Below, piece after piece: positions 42,757-53,893 of a stretch of 64,000 bases of DNA (the stretch's first letter is position 1; each line of letters begins with the position of its first letter). The DNA is from Saturnia japonica (lineage: Eukaryota; Arthropoda; Insecta; Lepidoptera; Saturniidae): contig CM065306.1 of NCBI GenBank assembly GCA_033032175.1, forward strand, positions 10,062,001 through 10,126,000, read 5' to 3'. The position numbers and the translations under genes are program-made. The notes below the pieces were generated by a model. The model worked only from the letters and a program-made list of their open reading frames with translations. It did no database searches and was not told the origin of the DNA.

Positions 42757-42980
42757 TGTGTGTTATTGCAATTTAATCAAATAAAAAAACACAATCTAAT
42801 ACGTGCTCAACGTAGAAAAAATTACTAATAATCAAAAAGATAATAGACTAGAACGTATTGCCAATAAAAGTAGACCCTTGGATTTTTGAGTCTTTGTGCA
42901 ATTTAATCCGATTTAAAATCACATAATCTTATACGTGCTCAATGAAGAAGAAATTTCTTATTATCAGGAAGATAATATGG
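42757..42980 (+). repeat. Diverged local tandem duplication, period about 132 bp
   Basis: GCAATTTAATCAAATAAA, AATACGTGCTCAACGTAG, ATAATCAAAAAGATAATA at 42768-42845 recur as GCAATTTAATCCGATTTA, TATACGTGCTCAATGAAG, TTATCAGGAAGATAATA at 42898-42977. Non-coding. Confidence 0.6.
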
Positions 42981-43089
42981 ACTTTACTGAATAACAAATT
43001 CTAAATCCTACTAATTATCTATGGTATTTTTGGCACAGGTTTCGATACTGATCACGTAACATTCATCGGATAAAGTATTATTTACATAC

Positions 43090-43460
43090 GTATCCTACCT
43101 AACTAACTGACTACAATTGTGCAGCGACGCAAAGTGGATCTTGGTGTCCGACACTAAAAGACACCGGGCCATCTCTGTCTACATTGCGCCGTCTTCCGCC
43201 ACTCATCCGCTAGGAGTTCTCCTAGGTCTTTTTCTACAGTGTCGAACCATCTTTACCTGGGACTTTCAACGGGTCTTTGTCCAGTTATTTGTCTTTTTTG
43301 TCGCTCGATCCTCACCCATTCTCTCAATATGACCGAGCCACCAAACGCGGTGTGCTTTAATCTCGCCAATAATGTTTGGCTCCTCTAACATATCTTTGAT
43401 TTCCAAGGTTTTGCAGATCCTGCATGTTCCATCTTCTTTCTTCGTTAGTCCCAAGATTTT
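43090..43460 (-). pseudogene. LINE C-terminal fragment
   Basis: On the minus strand the frame at 43454-43266 reads EIKAHRVWWLGHIERMGEDR, then ATKK. A frameshifted continuation has DTKIHFASL near 43125. The H-R-x-x-W-LGH-xx-RM motif is the post-RT C-terminus common in RTE- and CR1-like LINEs. Only the last part of the element is here. Confidence 0.65.
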
Positions 43461-43608
43461 TCTAAGTATTAAGTAAGTTAAGTAATTTAAGATTTCTTCT
43501 CAATAGCTTGGACACTAACACTTTGCGTACTACATCTCAGGGTATCTTGTATCCGGCGTTCAATTTCGTCCACCGATTTTCTTTTTCTGTGATAGTGCAA
43601 CCTAGATA

Positions 43609-44870
43609 TTAGATCTTTACATATGAAATTAGCGTTTTGTCGTACTGACCACTTTGATCTGAAATATCTCCTCTTTGGTTAAGAATTCAAAATTCAAATT
43701 TATAAATCCATTTAGCTGGTACATTTGAGTTTTGAAAACAGTCATTCATTTGTTTTTCCTCATTTTTTTTTTCTTTGGCGTCGCTTATTACCGCACAATG
43801 GAAAACATGAAATATCGGTATATTTAAGAGTACGAGTTCTACCGTGGCACCAGTGCTGCAGAAACAGCTCGAAGGATTAATGATGTGTACGGTGCTGGTG
43901 TCGCAAAAGAAAGCATGGTACGTTTTTGGTTTCAACGTTTTCGTTCTGGAAATTTCGACCTTCAGAACCAACCCCGTGGGCGGCCGGAGACCAAAGTGGA
44001 AAATGAAGAACTAAAGGCTATTATGGAAGCAGATCCATCACAAAGCGCTTCAGAGATAACTGCAGGCTTCAGGGTAAGTGATAAAAGTGTATTAATCCAC
44101 TTGAAACTAATCTGGAAAGTAAAAAAACTTGAACGATTGGTACCTCATGAATTGAGTGAATCGAACTTGCAAATATGCGTCGACTGCTGTGTTACTTTGC
44201 TCAACCGACACAATAATGAAGGGATTTTAAATCGATACTGTATGATAATCGGAAACGCTCGTCGCAATGACTGAACCCTAGAGACCCAGCCAAATCCTGC
44301 CCTAAACGAAAATTGACTCAGAAAAAGTTACTTGTGAGTGTTTGGTGGACTAGCGCCGGTGTCGTTTACTACAGCTTTCTAAAATCTGGCCAAAAGATTA
44401 CGGCAGATATCTATTGTCAGCAACTACAAACCATGAAGGAATAACTAGCTGCTAAACAACCGAGATTGGTCAGTCGCTCTAGGCCACTGCTGCTTCACGA
44501 CAACGCAAGACCACACACTGCACAACAAACAAACCACTAAGTTAGATGAGCTACTATTGGAATGTCTGCGACATCCATCGTACTCCCCGAACCTTGCTCC
44601 AACAGATTACCATTTTTTCCGGAATTTGGACAACTTTTTACAAGGAAAAAAATTCAACTCTGATGCGGCTGTCTAAACCGCCTTCAAAGAGTTTATTGAT
44701 TCTCGCCCCCATGGTTTTTTTTAGTAAAGGGATCAATGAAAACCTATGAGATGGCAAAAGAGCATAAATAACAACAGTGCATACTTTGATTAATGAAATA
44801 TATTTTCCAAAAAAAAATTGACTTTATATTCCATACGTACAAAACGCCAATTTCATATGTAAGGACCTAA
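43609..44870 (+). mobile_element. Decayed mariner element with recognisable ends
   Basis: Inverted ends: left TTAGATCTTTACATATGAAA TTAGCGTTTTGT; right (other strand) TTAGGTCCTTACATATGAAA TTGGCGTTTTGT. TA flanks both sides (43607-43608 and 44871-44872). It is 1262 bp, normal for mariner. The transposase inside is broken. Confidence 0.9.
43800..44750 (+). pseudogene. Mariner transposase pseudogene
   Basis: The longest piece (43885-44274) includes the HTH region SMVRFWFQRFRSGNFDLQNQ, then PRGRP, and ends in ILNRY where a short deletion removes the part expected to hold the first catalytic Asp. Downstream pieces in shifting frames give KLTQKKLLVSVWWTSAG, LLHDNARPHTAQQT (second Asp) and HPSYSPNLAPTDYHFFRNLD (third Asp). 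There are stops near 44273, 44443 and 44535. A classical mariner family transposase, inactive. Confidence 0.85.
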
Positions 44871-44872
44871 TA

Positions 44873-46920
44873 CTTAAACTTTGCTACGCCATTGTAGATA
44901 GCATATCCCATTTTCAAGTTTTTTCTTTCTGCTCCTGTGTCTTGGTGTTACTTCATATGTAAATATTCAGTTTTTCTTTATTTATTTTAAGACCTACTTT
45001 ATTAGTTTCTTCCTCCGATGTATCGCACCTATACATACCGAATCGATTCCTTAACTAATTATCTACTGTAAACTAATTACGTACTAACAACTGTTGTAAA
45101 TACTTTCTATCCAAAACTTTTGAGTACATATTTCGAAAGTTGTGCATTTAACAAGATATGTCATGACTCAGGTACCTAATGTATATTTTTAAGTATTGCA
45201 CGAAACTAGTGACCGAGTTTTATAGCTAAAGATATCAGGACGCTCGGCGTATTTTGATAGTAGTTGTTGATTAAGTGAAATTTTAATTAAGCCAGAAGTA
45301 AATCCTATTAGTTATTCACCGGTAGAAGAGGAATTCAATCTGCAATGTTTGAAGAAATTTAACCCCCTGATACACATTAAGGTGATACGATACACATTCG
45401 GAGTTTATAGAAACAAATTGATGTTTTGAAATCTTTGAAAATTTTCCGGGACAATACTTTGTCTTCTTTACAAAGTTTAAGTTTTATGTATAAACATGGA
45501 TAGCTATTTGTTTTAATGTTTAATACTTATTGCTTAATTATTTTACTTACCATAGATTAAAGTTTATTATTATATTTTAATGTAACATTTTACGTCCGGC
45601 GACATCATCAACCAATTAACAGCTATTCACTATCATTCATGATCATCATCAACCATTCCACGAGCCACAGTCGCAGATAATAATTGTATCAAATCACAGA
45701 CATCTTCCCGACTGTGCCACACCCTTTACTACTTGTCAGTGCTTCGTATTATTTTAAACACAACATCTTGAACAAAGAGGAGAAGCACCAAAATAAAATA
45801 AAAATAAAAATTACCTAACCAAACCTCACAGTAGTAATCAAGAATAACATCTCTCAGCGTCTTACTTAATATAAGTTATATTTAAATTGTATTTATTATA
45901 CAACATACGAGACTCACCTTCAGTTCGGAATGAAATTCTAATTGTGAATGTAATTTTTTTAACTGGTATAGTGAGAATTTAGGTAATAATTTAGTATTAT
46001 TAAGTATTTTCATATGAACAAATTAACACTAGGCTCTTAGATCATATTATGAAAGCTTTCCAGATTTTTCATCAAAAACTATTTATTGGGCAAAGACCTT
46101 TTTTCCACTTTACAGTATGACGATAAAACCATTTACATTTAAAATAAATACATCCATTGCACCAGTTACTCCTAACTTTTCGCGTTTCGCGCTATTTGGG
46201 TTATAGCCAAATCAATGTTTATTTTATAAATTGCGAAAATTGAAGTCATCGCATTAGGTGGGAAGTTGAAATAATTTTATTTGTATCACGCACAAAAATT
46301 ACATGTAATAGGCATATCAAAAATATAATATTCATATATTACGGTACGCTTATAGAAACATAGTTCTCAACGTAAACGATTTACTTGATTGATTCTGAAT
46401 TAATTCATAATAAACGGATTCTGGGCCAGTAAGTAATAGCGACTCTCTGAGTATAAGGAAGCAACTGATAAGTAAACTTTAGTACACGTGTAATGGCATG
46501 TGAGTCAGTGTAACTTTCTATGAGTTTTACGGTAGTCTCGTATAATAACTTTAGTCGGTCCTGTAAAGTTCTACTTACTCATGTTATACTTGCAGAAGTT
46601 TCATTGAGTAGCAAGTTTTTTTCACTTGTAGACACACGATTACGTCGATAAAGTATTTTAACTAACAACCATATAAAAATCCAAAAGATTAACTGTCCAA
46701 ATACTTCACGAAACCTGAACAGCCAGTGATTTTTAAATTTTTAAACTATTAAATTAATATAAGTAGACTTTTATGAAGCATATGTACTGTAATTTATTTA
46801 TTTTTGCTTAATTTTACAATTTATAATAATATGTAATTCATGTCATATTGAAAGAAAATACGCCACAAGATATATTTTTTTAACATAGTATCTTCGTCAT
46901 CATATTGAGTATTATTTAGA
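44873..46920. other. AT-rich DNA without genes
   Basis: I see no exon, repeat pair or structural element that I can support in these 2 kb. Confidence 0.4.
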
Positions 46921-46922
46921 AC

Positions 46923-47830
46923 TAGCTGTGCTCCACGGTTTCACACGTGTTCATGTTACCTGACAAACACCGCGCCGCGCCGCCAACGCACCCTATCATA
47001 ATTTTAGTGTTCTCACTTCCCGCATAAATTATTTTAATTTTTCATTATCTCCTAAACTATGTGTACAAATAAACTCATCCAAATCCAATAAATCCATACT
47101 ATAAAAGGAAGAATTTAACTTCATTTAATTGCTTTTAAAATCAAGTAACTGTTGTTCGTAAGTATTGATATGCCATGCCTAAAAATAATGCTCATAAATC
47201 AATTTTTAATCTTCAACAAAAAAAATATAGCTAAATACCTTATTGTGGTTTATGTATAAGAGATAGGCATATGCTATCGCGGACTTTTTTAAATATACTA
47301 AAAGCCAATATTTTTGTAGACCATTGTATTTACGTATCATTAACCATTACGCCAGCGCACGCGGATATAGCAGTTCGGAAGGGTTCCCACTTCCGAGTTA
47401 CTTAGCAAAAACAGATTAAATTGCCGCTAAACTTCAAAATGTGACAAGGGCAGGGGGAGGAGAGATGGAAAATGCGGAACCTATTTTGAGATTCTATTTG
47501 AGATTTTTTCCTCCAATTTTGAGGTTATGTCTGTTTAGGACTCGGTAATGAATTTTCAACGAAAAATTATTTGTTTCTGGCAATATGATCACAACACAGC
47601 ATTATTGTGAACCCTACATATCTTTCAAAAGTTAACCCCGCGTATAATTGAAAAGACACCTTCAAAAAATCTTTAAAATCAGTCTATTTATTAAGCCAGG
47701 TTGTTAGCAACTTCCATACCAAATTTCATCAAAATTGGTCCAGCCGTTATAGCGTGAAGAAGTAACAATCATATAAACATACTCACAAACATTCGCCTTT
47801 ATAATTCGATATTGAGAGTCCTCAAGGTTT
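46923..47830 (+). repeat. Helitron-like interspersed repeat region
   Basis: Begins CTAGCTGTGCTCCACGGTTT. The part 47243-47410 is shared with 42010-42185, and AAATTTCATCAAAATTGGTC then CAGCCGTTATAGCG (about 47730-47755) is the motif found in the other repeats of this class. Several copies may be nested here. Non-coding. Confidence 0.6.
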
Positions 47831-48317
47831 ATTTAATTAAAGCCCTCAACCTAATAAACCATAAGAGTCAGATTTATAGCCTTACAAATATATGTAGATT
47901 GTTGTTTTTTTTCTGCAATAACTGACGTACTTTATCATAAAAATAATTTGATGAAATATCGAATATTCGCTCTTCACTTTTAATATCCAATAAATTATAC
48001 AAAATGTAATAAAAATCTCTCGTTATTTTAATTAGTGGAGCTCAGATAATATATTTATGTTCACACGGCTTCTATTAATTAAAACGCTGAAAGGAAAACA
48101 CCGTTCATAATGGTTACGAATTTTGTAATTCAATTCGAAATTTTCAAATACTCGTTGGATTGATTTGCTTGCTGTTATGGCAATTTATCACCTTAAAAAA
48201 TACGTTGAAGTTTTAATTATTTAATGACAATTTATTGACAAGACACCTAGCCCGTCGCAACCACCACTAAACCAATCCCCATATTCGCGATAATCTTAAT
48301 AAAAACATGAAATCGAG

Positions 48318-48478
48318 ACATTTATAATTTCATTTTATACATAAATATCTAGGCTAGGTATACTTGGAATGTAAAACATTATATGAATACAAAGTTTCAT
48401 CTAAATCGTTGGAGCCGTTTCCGAGAAACCAATTACATACATATATACAAGAATTGCTCACTTAATATAATAAGATTT
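48318..48478 (+). repeat. Uninterrupted copy of the repeat split at 31520-40000
   Basis: The reverse complement of this stretch runs AAGTGAGCAATTCTTGTATA, GTAATTGGTTTCTCGGAAAC, TTTTACATTCCAAGTATACC with neither the MITE nor the errantivirus. It therefore shows what the insertion site looked like before both events. Confidence 0.7.
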
Positions 48479-49086
48479 ACATGAATACACAAATATATAA
48501 CTAAGTAAATACATATAACTTTAATATTATTTAACCCACACCATACTTTGTAAATCACAAATTGAGAACTTTATTCAGATGGTTCCTATTTTAATCATGC
48601 TTTTGTTGTATCCTTCGAGTTGTTTTTATAAACTGTTGTTTTGCTTTAACTTTGTCATTATGAAAACGTTCTTGGAATAAAGTCTCAAAAAACAACAAAC
48701 TTTCAGCATTTTGTCAAACCTTCAAGAAAACTTTTGAATAAATAAGCTCTTTTTATTATATTTATATTGATTAAGTACTAAAAAAGATATTTATGTGTAG
48801 TTGAAATGCTTTGCTTAGAAATTATAATTTCTTGAAAAAAATCCTCTCCGAAGACTATAAGAGAATACGGGATGCCAGTTTTAAAAATAATAATACCTTT
48901 TATCTAACATATTTGTGCGTATACCACATAAAAATACGTGTTCTTTTACATAGTTTTTTATACAATAATAGCCTGAGAGCCCAGAAGTGATATACAAACT
49001 ATAAATTATGTCATTAAGATTTTTAAGGTCTGTAAAAATAGATTACTGCAGTGACAATAAAAAAAATGTTTTTGACCGATGATGTC

Positions 49087-49203
49087 TTAACGGCAAAGTG
49101 CTGTAATGCTTCTCTCCATCGCAAAACTTGAGTTCAAACCCTACATTGAGCCTGAAGTGGCAATGAAGAAAAAGAAACAAAACATAACCATTTGAGTGAC
49201 GGT
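49087..49203 (+). mobile_element. SINE remnant
   Basis: GAGTTCAAACCCT (B-box-like) followed by ATTGAGCCTGAAGTGGCAAT and GAAGAAAAAG, a diverged copy of the 18172-18300 SINE. Confidence 0.45.
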
Positions 49204-50334
49204 AGAACGTTTTCTACGTCAGAAAACATCCAAATGAAAAATTTTCAATATAAATTCAATTTTTTTTTTTCATTACATCAATAATTACAGTGTGAACTAA
49301 TCTAGAACTAAAGTAAATACTTACTTTAACAATTAATATCAAAATGCATTCGTAGTTAACATCACAAAACTCAATATGACACTGTTATCACAAAAACGTT
49401 AAAATCTCATTTAAAAAATTTCCTTTAACAATTTCATTTTTGACAGTAACTCAACTGGAATGTTAAATACTCCGATGGGTTATCATTCGGTACATGAGAA
49501 GAATACATGTCATACTTTTATCGGTTTTTCGGTACATCGTATTTAAAATTATAACCGTACGAAACAAATATAATGCCACCATGGGACGCGTGCTACTCTC
49601 CGCCCGGTTTCATAATGACTGTACAATGTACTGTAATACTGAACTGAAATACAGACTGAAACTGAATAAGGTGAACACGTATTGTATAACAGTGCGAATT
49701 CTTGCATGTTTCTAAAACGCCTGCTAGTTCTTGCTTTAATCGCTAACATTTTTTATAACTTAACCAGTTATGATAAGTAAGTAGTATCAATAAGTATATC
49801 CAATTAGCTACTGACTAATGTTTTTATAAAAAAGCAACATTATGCTTACATTTCCCTTAAGACAGTAGCTGGATCTAAGTACTGTATTTTTAATGAGAAA
49901 TTCCCTTCTTTTGTAATATTTTAACAAAAACAAGACGTCTTCACGAAACAAAAAAAGTGAGCCGTCGTGTGACGCTTGGCAGATGTGAAACATCGAAATG
50001 GCATAATAAAAAATCCGTATTTTTCAAAGAAATATGTAGATAGTTTAATACAAAAATTTTACATTAATTTGTATGGTATGTATATACGTAGTAGTACTAT
50101 ATACGTAGTATGGTATATAAGTGAGTGAAGTGTCCTTTTCAAAAATAACCATGTTAGCAAAGTTCATAACCATTAACGAAATCGAATCCTGCGGGACACC
50201 GGTTCTGACTAATGATCCCGAAGACGATGCCTCTAAACTTTTAGACAACGGTCTATCTATAAGGTCCACAAACACCATAGTGCTTGTTTCTAGTGTGGTA
50301 ATATAATATACAACGGTGTAAAATAATGATAAAA

Positions 50335-50585
50335 CTTCTTTATTTTTTTTCTTTTTAATGTCGAGAAACCTATCGTGGGTACTCTCTCGCTCGGGGGAGC
50401 GACTGGTTATGTGAGTCTCCTACTCACTATAAAAACCTTGCAGTAGAAGACCATTGTCGTCCGCGTCCCCCCACTGTTGAGCATGGCGCTAATCACATTC
50501 GACAGTGTCAAGTTCCCCTCTACCACCATGTTCAGAATACAGCGCTGTCCCTTCCACGCAGCACATTCCTATAAATTGTACTGCA
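50335..50585 (-). pseudogene. LINE 3' end with A-rich tail
   Basis: On the minus strand an open stretch reads VVEGNLTLSNVISAMLNSGG and then FYCKVF before a stop, followed by a GC-rich segment and an A-rich tail (T-rich 50335-50360 on the plus strand). This fits the C-terminus and 3' UTR of a non-LTR element. The family is not certain. Confidence 0.4.
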
Positions 50586-50593
50586 GTAAATGC

Positions 50594-50822
50594 CTCATTG
50601 GCCTAGTGGTCGTAAGCGCGACTGTTATAATCGAGGTCCTGGGTTTGTTTCTCAGTTTTAGTAAATTTTCATTGGGTTTTTCTATGTAAATTCTTAGTAG
50701 CAGCTCGGAGTTTGGCTTCGTGCCCGTTTAATGGCAATAGGTATATTACAATAGGCCCCCTATTACATGGGACCTAAAAACATACTCGGCCAATTGTGGG
50801 TGTACATTATTAGTATTAGTGT
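50594..50822 (+). mobile_element. tRNA-derived SINE, plus strand
   Basis: A box TGGCCTAGTGGTCGTAAGCG, diverged B box (GGGTTTGTTTC), body GTAGCAGCTCGGAGTTTGGC and CCCTATTACATGGGACCTAA. It is the same family as 15245-15497. The open frame at 50477-50689 reads through it and is not a gene. Confidence 0.8.
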
Positions 50823-51117
50823 TATGTTATAATAATTAAAAATATTACGTTACTTGCTAAGCTATTTTCCCCAATTCAGTACTAATCTTTATCCAAATAA
50901 ATATGTCAGTTAACTTGGGCATTTAATCTAGATTAAAATTGTCTTGTACAGTTTTCCATTTAAATGAATACCGTGAAAGATATGACGAATTAAAAATTAC
51001 GCTCGACCACAGAAATCCCTCTCAGTAAAACGGTTGCGGTCGGTTGGCCGGCACTCTGCCCCTATGATGAATTGCAAGTTAAGCGCACTATTCGTAATTA
51101 TGAAGTTACATAATATA

Positions 51118-51250
51118 ACATCACGCCTTTATCTCCGAAACGTTAGGCAGAGATATACACCTACACTTCGCTGGGTATGTTTTCAGCTCCCATGTAACCT
51201 ATTCGATTCTATTCCAACCTAGGCTAATAATAGGCTAGTGAGGCATTTAT
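51118..51250 (-). mobile_element. tRNA-derived SINE with internal deletion
   Basis: The 3' part (plus strand CATCACGCCTTTATCTCCGA to TCCCATGTAACC) and a relic of the 5' head (GCTAGTGAGGCATTT at 51235-51249) are joined with the middle, including the B box, missing. Confidence 0.6.
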
Positions 51251-53585
51251 AAACAATCAATATTAAAGCGATAAACACCAAATCAGGTTTTATTAGACAT
51301 AAAATACACCACATTTATATTTTACATTAAATTGTTCACATGCGAAGCTGGGGCGGGTCGCTAGTAATAAATAAATATAGTTTGGTATAATGGAAAGTAC
51401 CTACGAATAAATTATTTATCTTCGAAAATACAGAAAAGGAACATACAAAACATAGACGCTCAGTAACTATATCTTGAGCTTTATGGTTTTTTTTTATCGT
51501 AACTCTGCATATTGACGGTACTGTACAATCCAAACACTACGACGACCACTATGAAATCGAAATCCATCGGTGGTCATCACTATCATACCGGTCTGCATAA
51601 ATATTTCTTCACGTTACGCTTGAAGGACCCGATGTCGTAAGAAGGAGGGGGAATACATTGGCCGGGAGATGGTTCTTTGTCTTACACAGTAAGACAAAGA
51701 GAAGACGTTGAGAACTTTTAGTTCATACCGAGATGGAAGTTACCGTAAAACTGTAAATCTGAGGCCCAGCGCATGTGGTTCTGTTTTGGAAAGGGGATGA
51801 GGGAATTAAATTGAACGTTTTATGTTTTCACTTCATTTCACTTATACACAAAATATTTAAAATAAATACTCGCCTATTATTTATATCAGAGTTGGCCAAA
51901 CGGTCGATCCACTTAAACAAAATGAGGCATTTTCATTGATGATTTCCGATAACACATCTCAGGACTACATATATAGTTTTCTGATCTTTCATAAACATTG
52001 TGGTTTTGCCATTAAACAATAAAAGAAAAAGAAGTAAGTAGTAGGATGGCAGTCGATCACTTCTTAGCTAAATTTTTTGTAGTAGATCGCCGACTCTCTA
52101 AGTTTTGAGCACCCCTAATCGACATATTCCCAATTTTTTGTAACAAAAATTGTATGCTTCTCTTTTTGATAACCTAGGTATATCTAGCACAAATATCGTC
52201 TTTGTCCTCGAATTTTATAAAACTATCAGTTCTTTGTCGGTATATGCGTGGCCATGATAACAATAGATTTAATATATAATATACATATATGATGATAACA
52301 AACTTTCTTTTCGTCTTCCAAATCTTCTAAAACTAAAATTGATCTTCCATTTTTATTTATATAAAACAAATGAACATCAAATTGAATTTGAACTGTTTGT
52401 AAAGTAAACGTCACTTAGAGCCAAGGGATCGAATTTCCTTCCCTTAAAATTTAAGTATACTTAAGAAGTTGGTGAAATGGAAATCTCCCTAAGTTGTCAC
52501 CTAAATGTATTTGAAGTGTTTCTTAAATTTAGGGGACGTTGGTGAAAACGGGTATCACAATGTTTTATAAGTTTCCCCTTGCTATGTACGGGTTTCCCCT
52601 TGCTATGTACGGGCAGAAGGGAAGTACCCTTCCCCACCCCCCTCCAAAAGCAATAAGTCGGGAAGCGCTCGTGTGAAGTGCTAGTGAAAAGATGTGTAAA
52701 TAATTTTCTCAAAACAGTTGACATTCTGGCTACGACAATGGACAATGGAGATCGTGCGTAGGAATTAATTCAACTCTACCCGTTTCGGACCAGGGTGACG
52801 ACTTTGTGAGGTGTACGGGTCTAAATTGATTATTTGCTACAGTATTACCAGCAGGGGCATTTGACTTCGAGTATTTCATAACTAACTTTATTTTCTTTTT
52901 CATTAAAATAAAATGTGAAAAGTAATAATTTTCTCTATGACCCATAATTTCTTAATCCATCTCATATTGATAACATTTTCTATAAGTACTTTACTATCGG
53001 TAAATACTTGTAGTAAATGTACATACATTAGGAACGTTGCAAATACTTTAAAAAGGTCCTCAGACATGCTTTGTTTTAAAATAAACAATCCGCGAGAACT
53101 GTAAATAGACCCATATATACTTACTTTAGGATTACTAATCGTTACATAGCAGAGCAAAGTCTGTAGAAATCTCCTTTGAAAACTGAATATCGATTGAATC
53201 TTGTATGCTCGTTCAAACTATAATTAAACCAAATTGGTATTGAGTATGTTATCTTTCATTATTACAGTACTCAAGTACTGTGACGAATAGATAGTTATTT
53301 TAGCAATCAACTAAGTTTTCCTCTAACGATAAGAAATTCATTAAAACTAACCGTAACTTCCTTGTGGTTCCATTCGTAGATACACATCGGTTTATATACC
53401 TACTGTTATAACGTTCCATTTTCATTCTATTATTTATACTTTCTATAATCAATATTATAATTATATTATATATATAATCAATATTTACAGTCAAGCAGTA
53501 AAAAGTCGAAATCTTTACATTAAAGATACATATTTTAAAAGAAATATTACGGGGCACTTAGAATGTTGGACAAAAAAATTTCTAC
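51251..53585. other. Non-coding DNA; possible hAT-like MITE and a 21-bp tandem pair
   Basis: 51890-52125 starts CAGAGTTGGCCAAACGGTCG and ends GAGCACCCCTAA, which loosely resembles hAT ends, but no 8-bp target duplication could be matched. At 52571-52612 GTTTCCCCTTGCTATGTACGG occurs twice in a row. No gene is supported; open frames at 52497, 52730, 52903 and 53300 have no family resemblance. Confidence 0.35.
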
Positions 53586-53589
53586 AGGG

Positions 53590-53835
53590 TTAAAATTTTT
53601 GGTCTGTCTGTTAATTTGTAAGCCAATCACGCAGCAACTAATAGACCGGATTTGATTAAATTTGGTGTGATTGTAGTTTATTGTCTCTTTGCAACGCACA
53701 AAGCACGAAAAAGGTTAAATCGCCGTAATTGATTTTAGTTAGATAATTTTATTTCAGTACACCTAACTATTTTTTGGTTTTTAATAGACGAAATACCACG
53801 CAGACGAAGTCGTAGGCACAGCTATTATCATAATA
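53590..53835 (+). repeat. Helitron-like repeat
   Basis: GGTCTGTCTGTTAATTTG, AACTAATAGACCGGATTTGA, and the end CGCAGACGAAGTCGTAGGCA CAGCTA, the terminus also seen at 15803-15833 and 63877-63910. Confidence 0.55.
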
Positions 53836-53893
53836 TATGTAACTAGTTGTCTGGCCTCGCAAACGTTGTTCTGAGTTTTCCTCCAGTAGCCAA

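Noticed and set aside
50045..50306. Overlapping open frames on both strands at 50045-50306
   Set aside because: The minus frame has a GVPQDS string that recalls the GVPQGS of reverse transcriptases, but no other RT motif surrounds it.
51890..52125. hAT-like non-autonomous element
   Set aside because: The ends only loosely resemble hAT termini and I could not match an 8-bp target duplication; left as a possibility in the non-coding entry.
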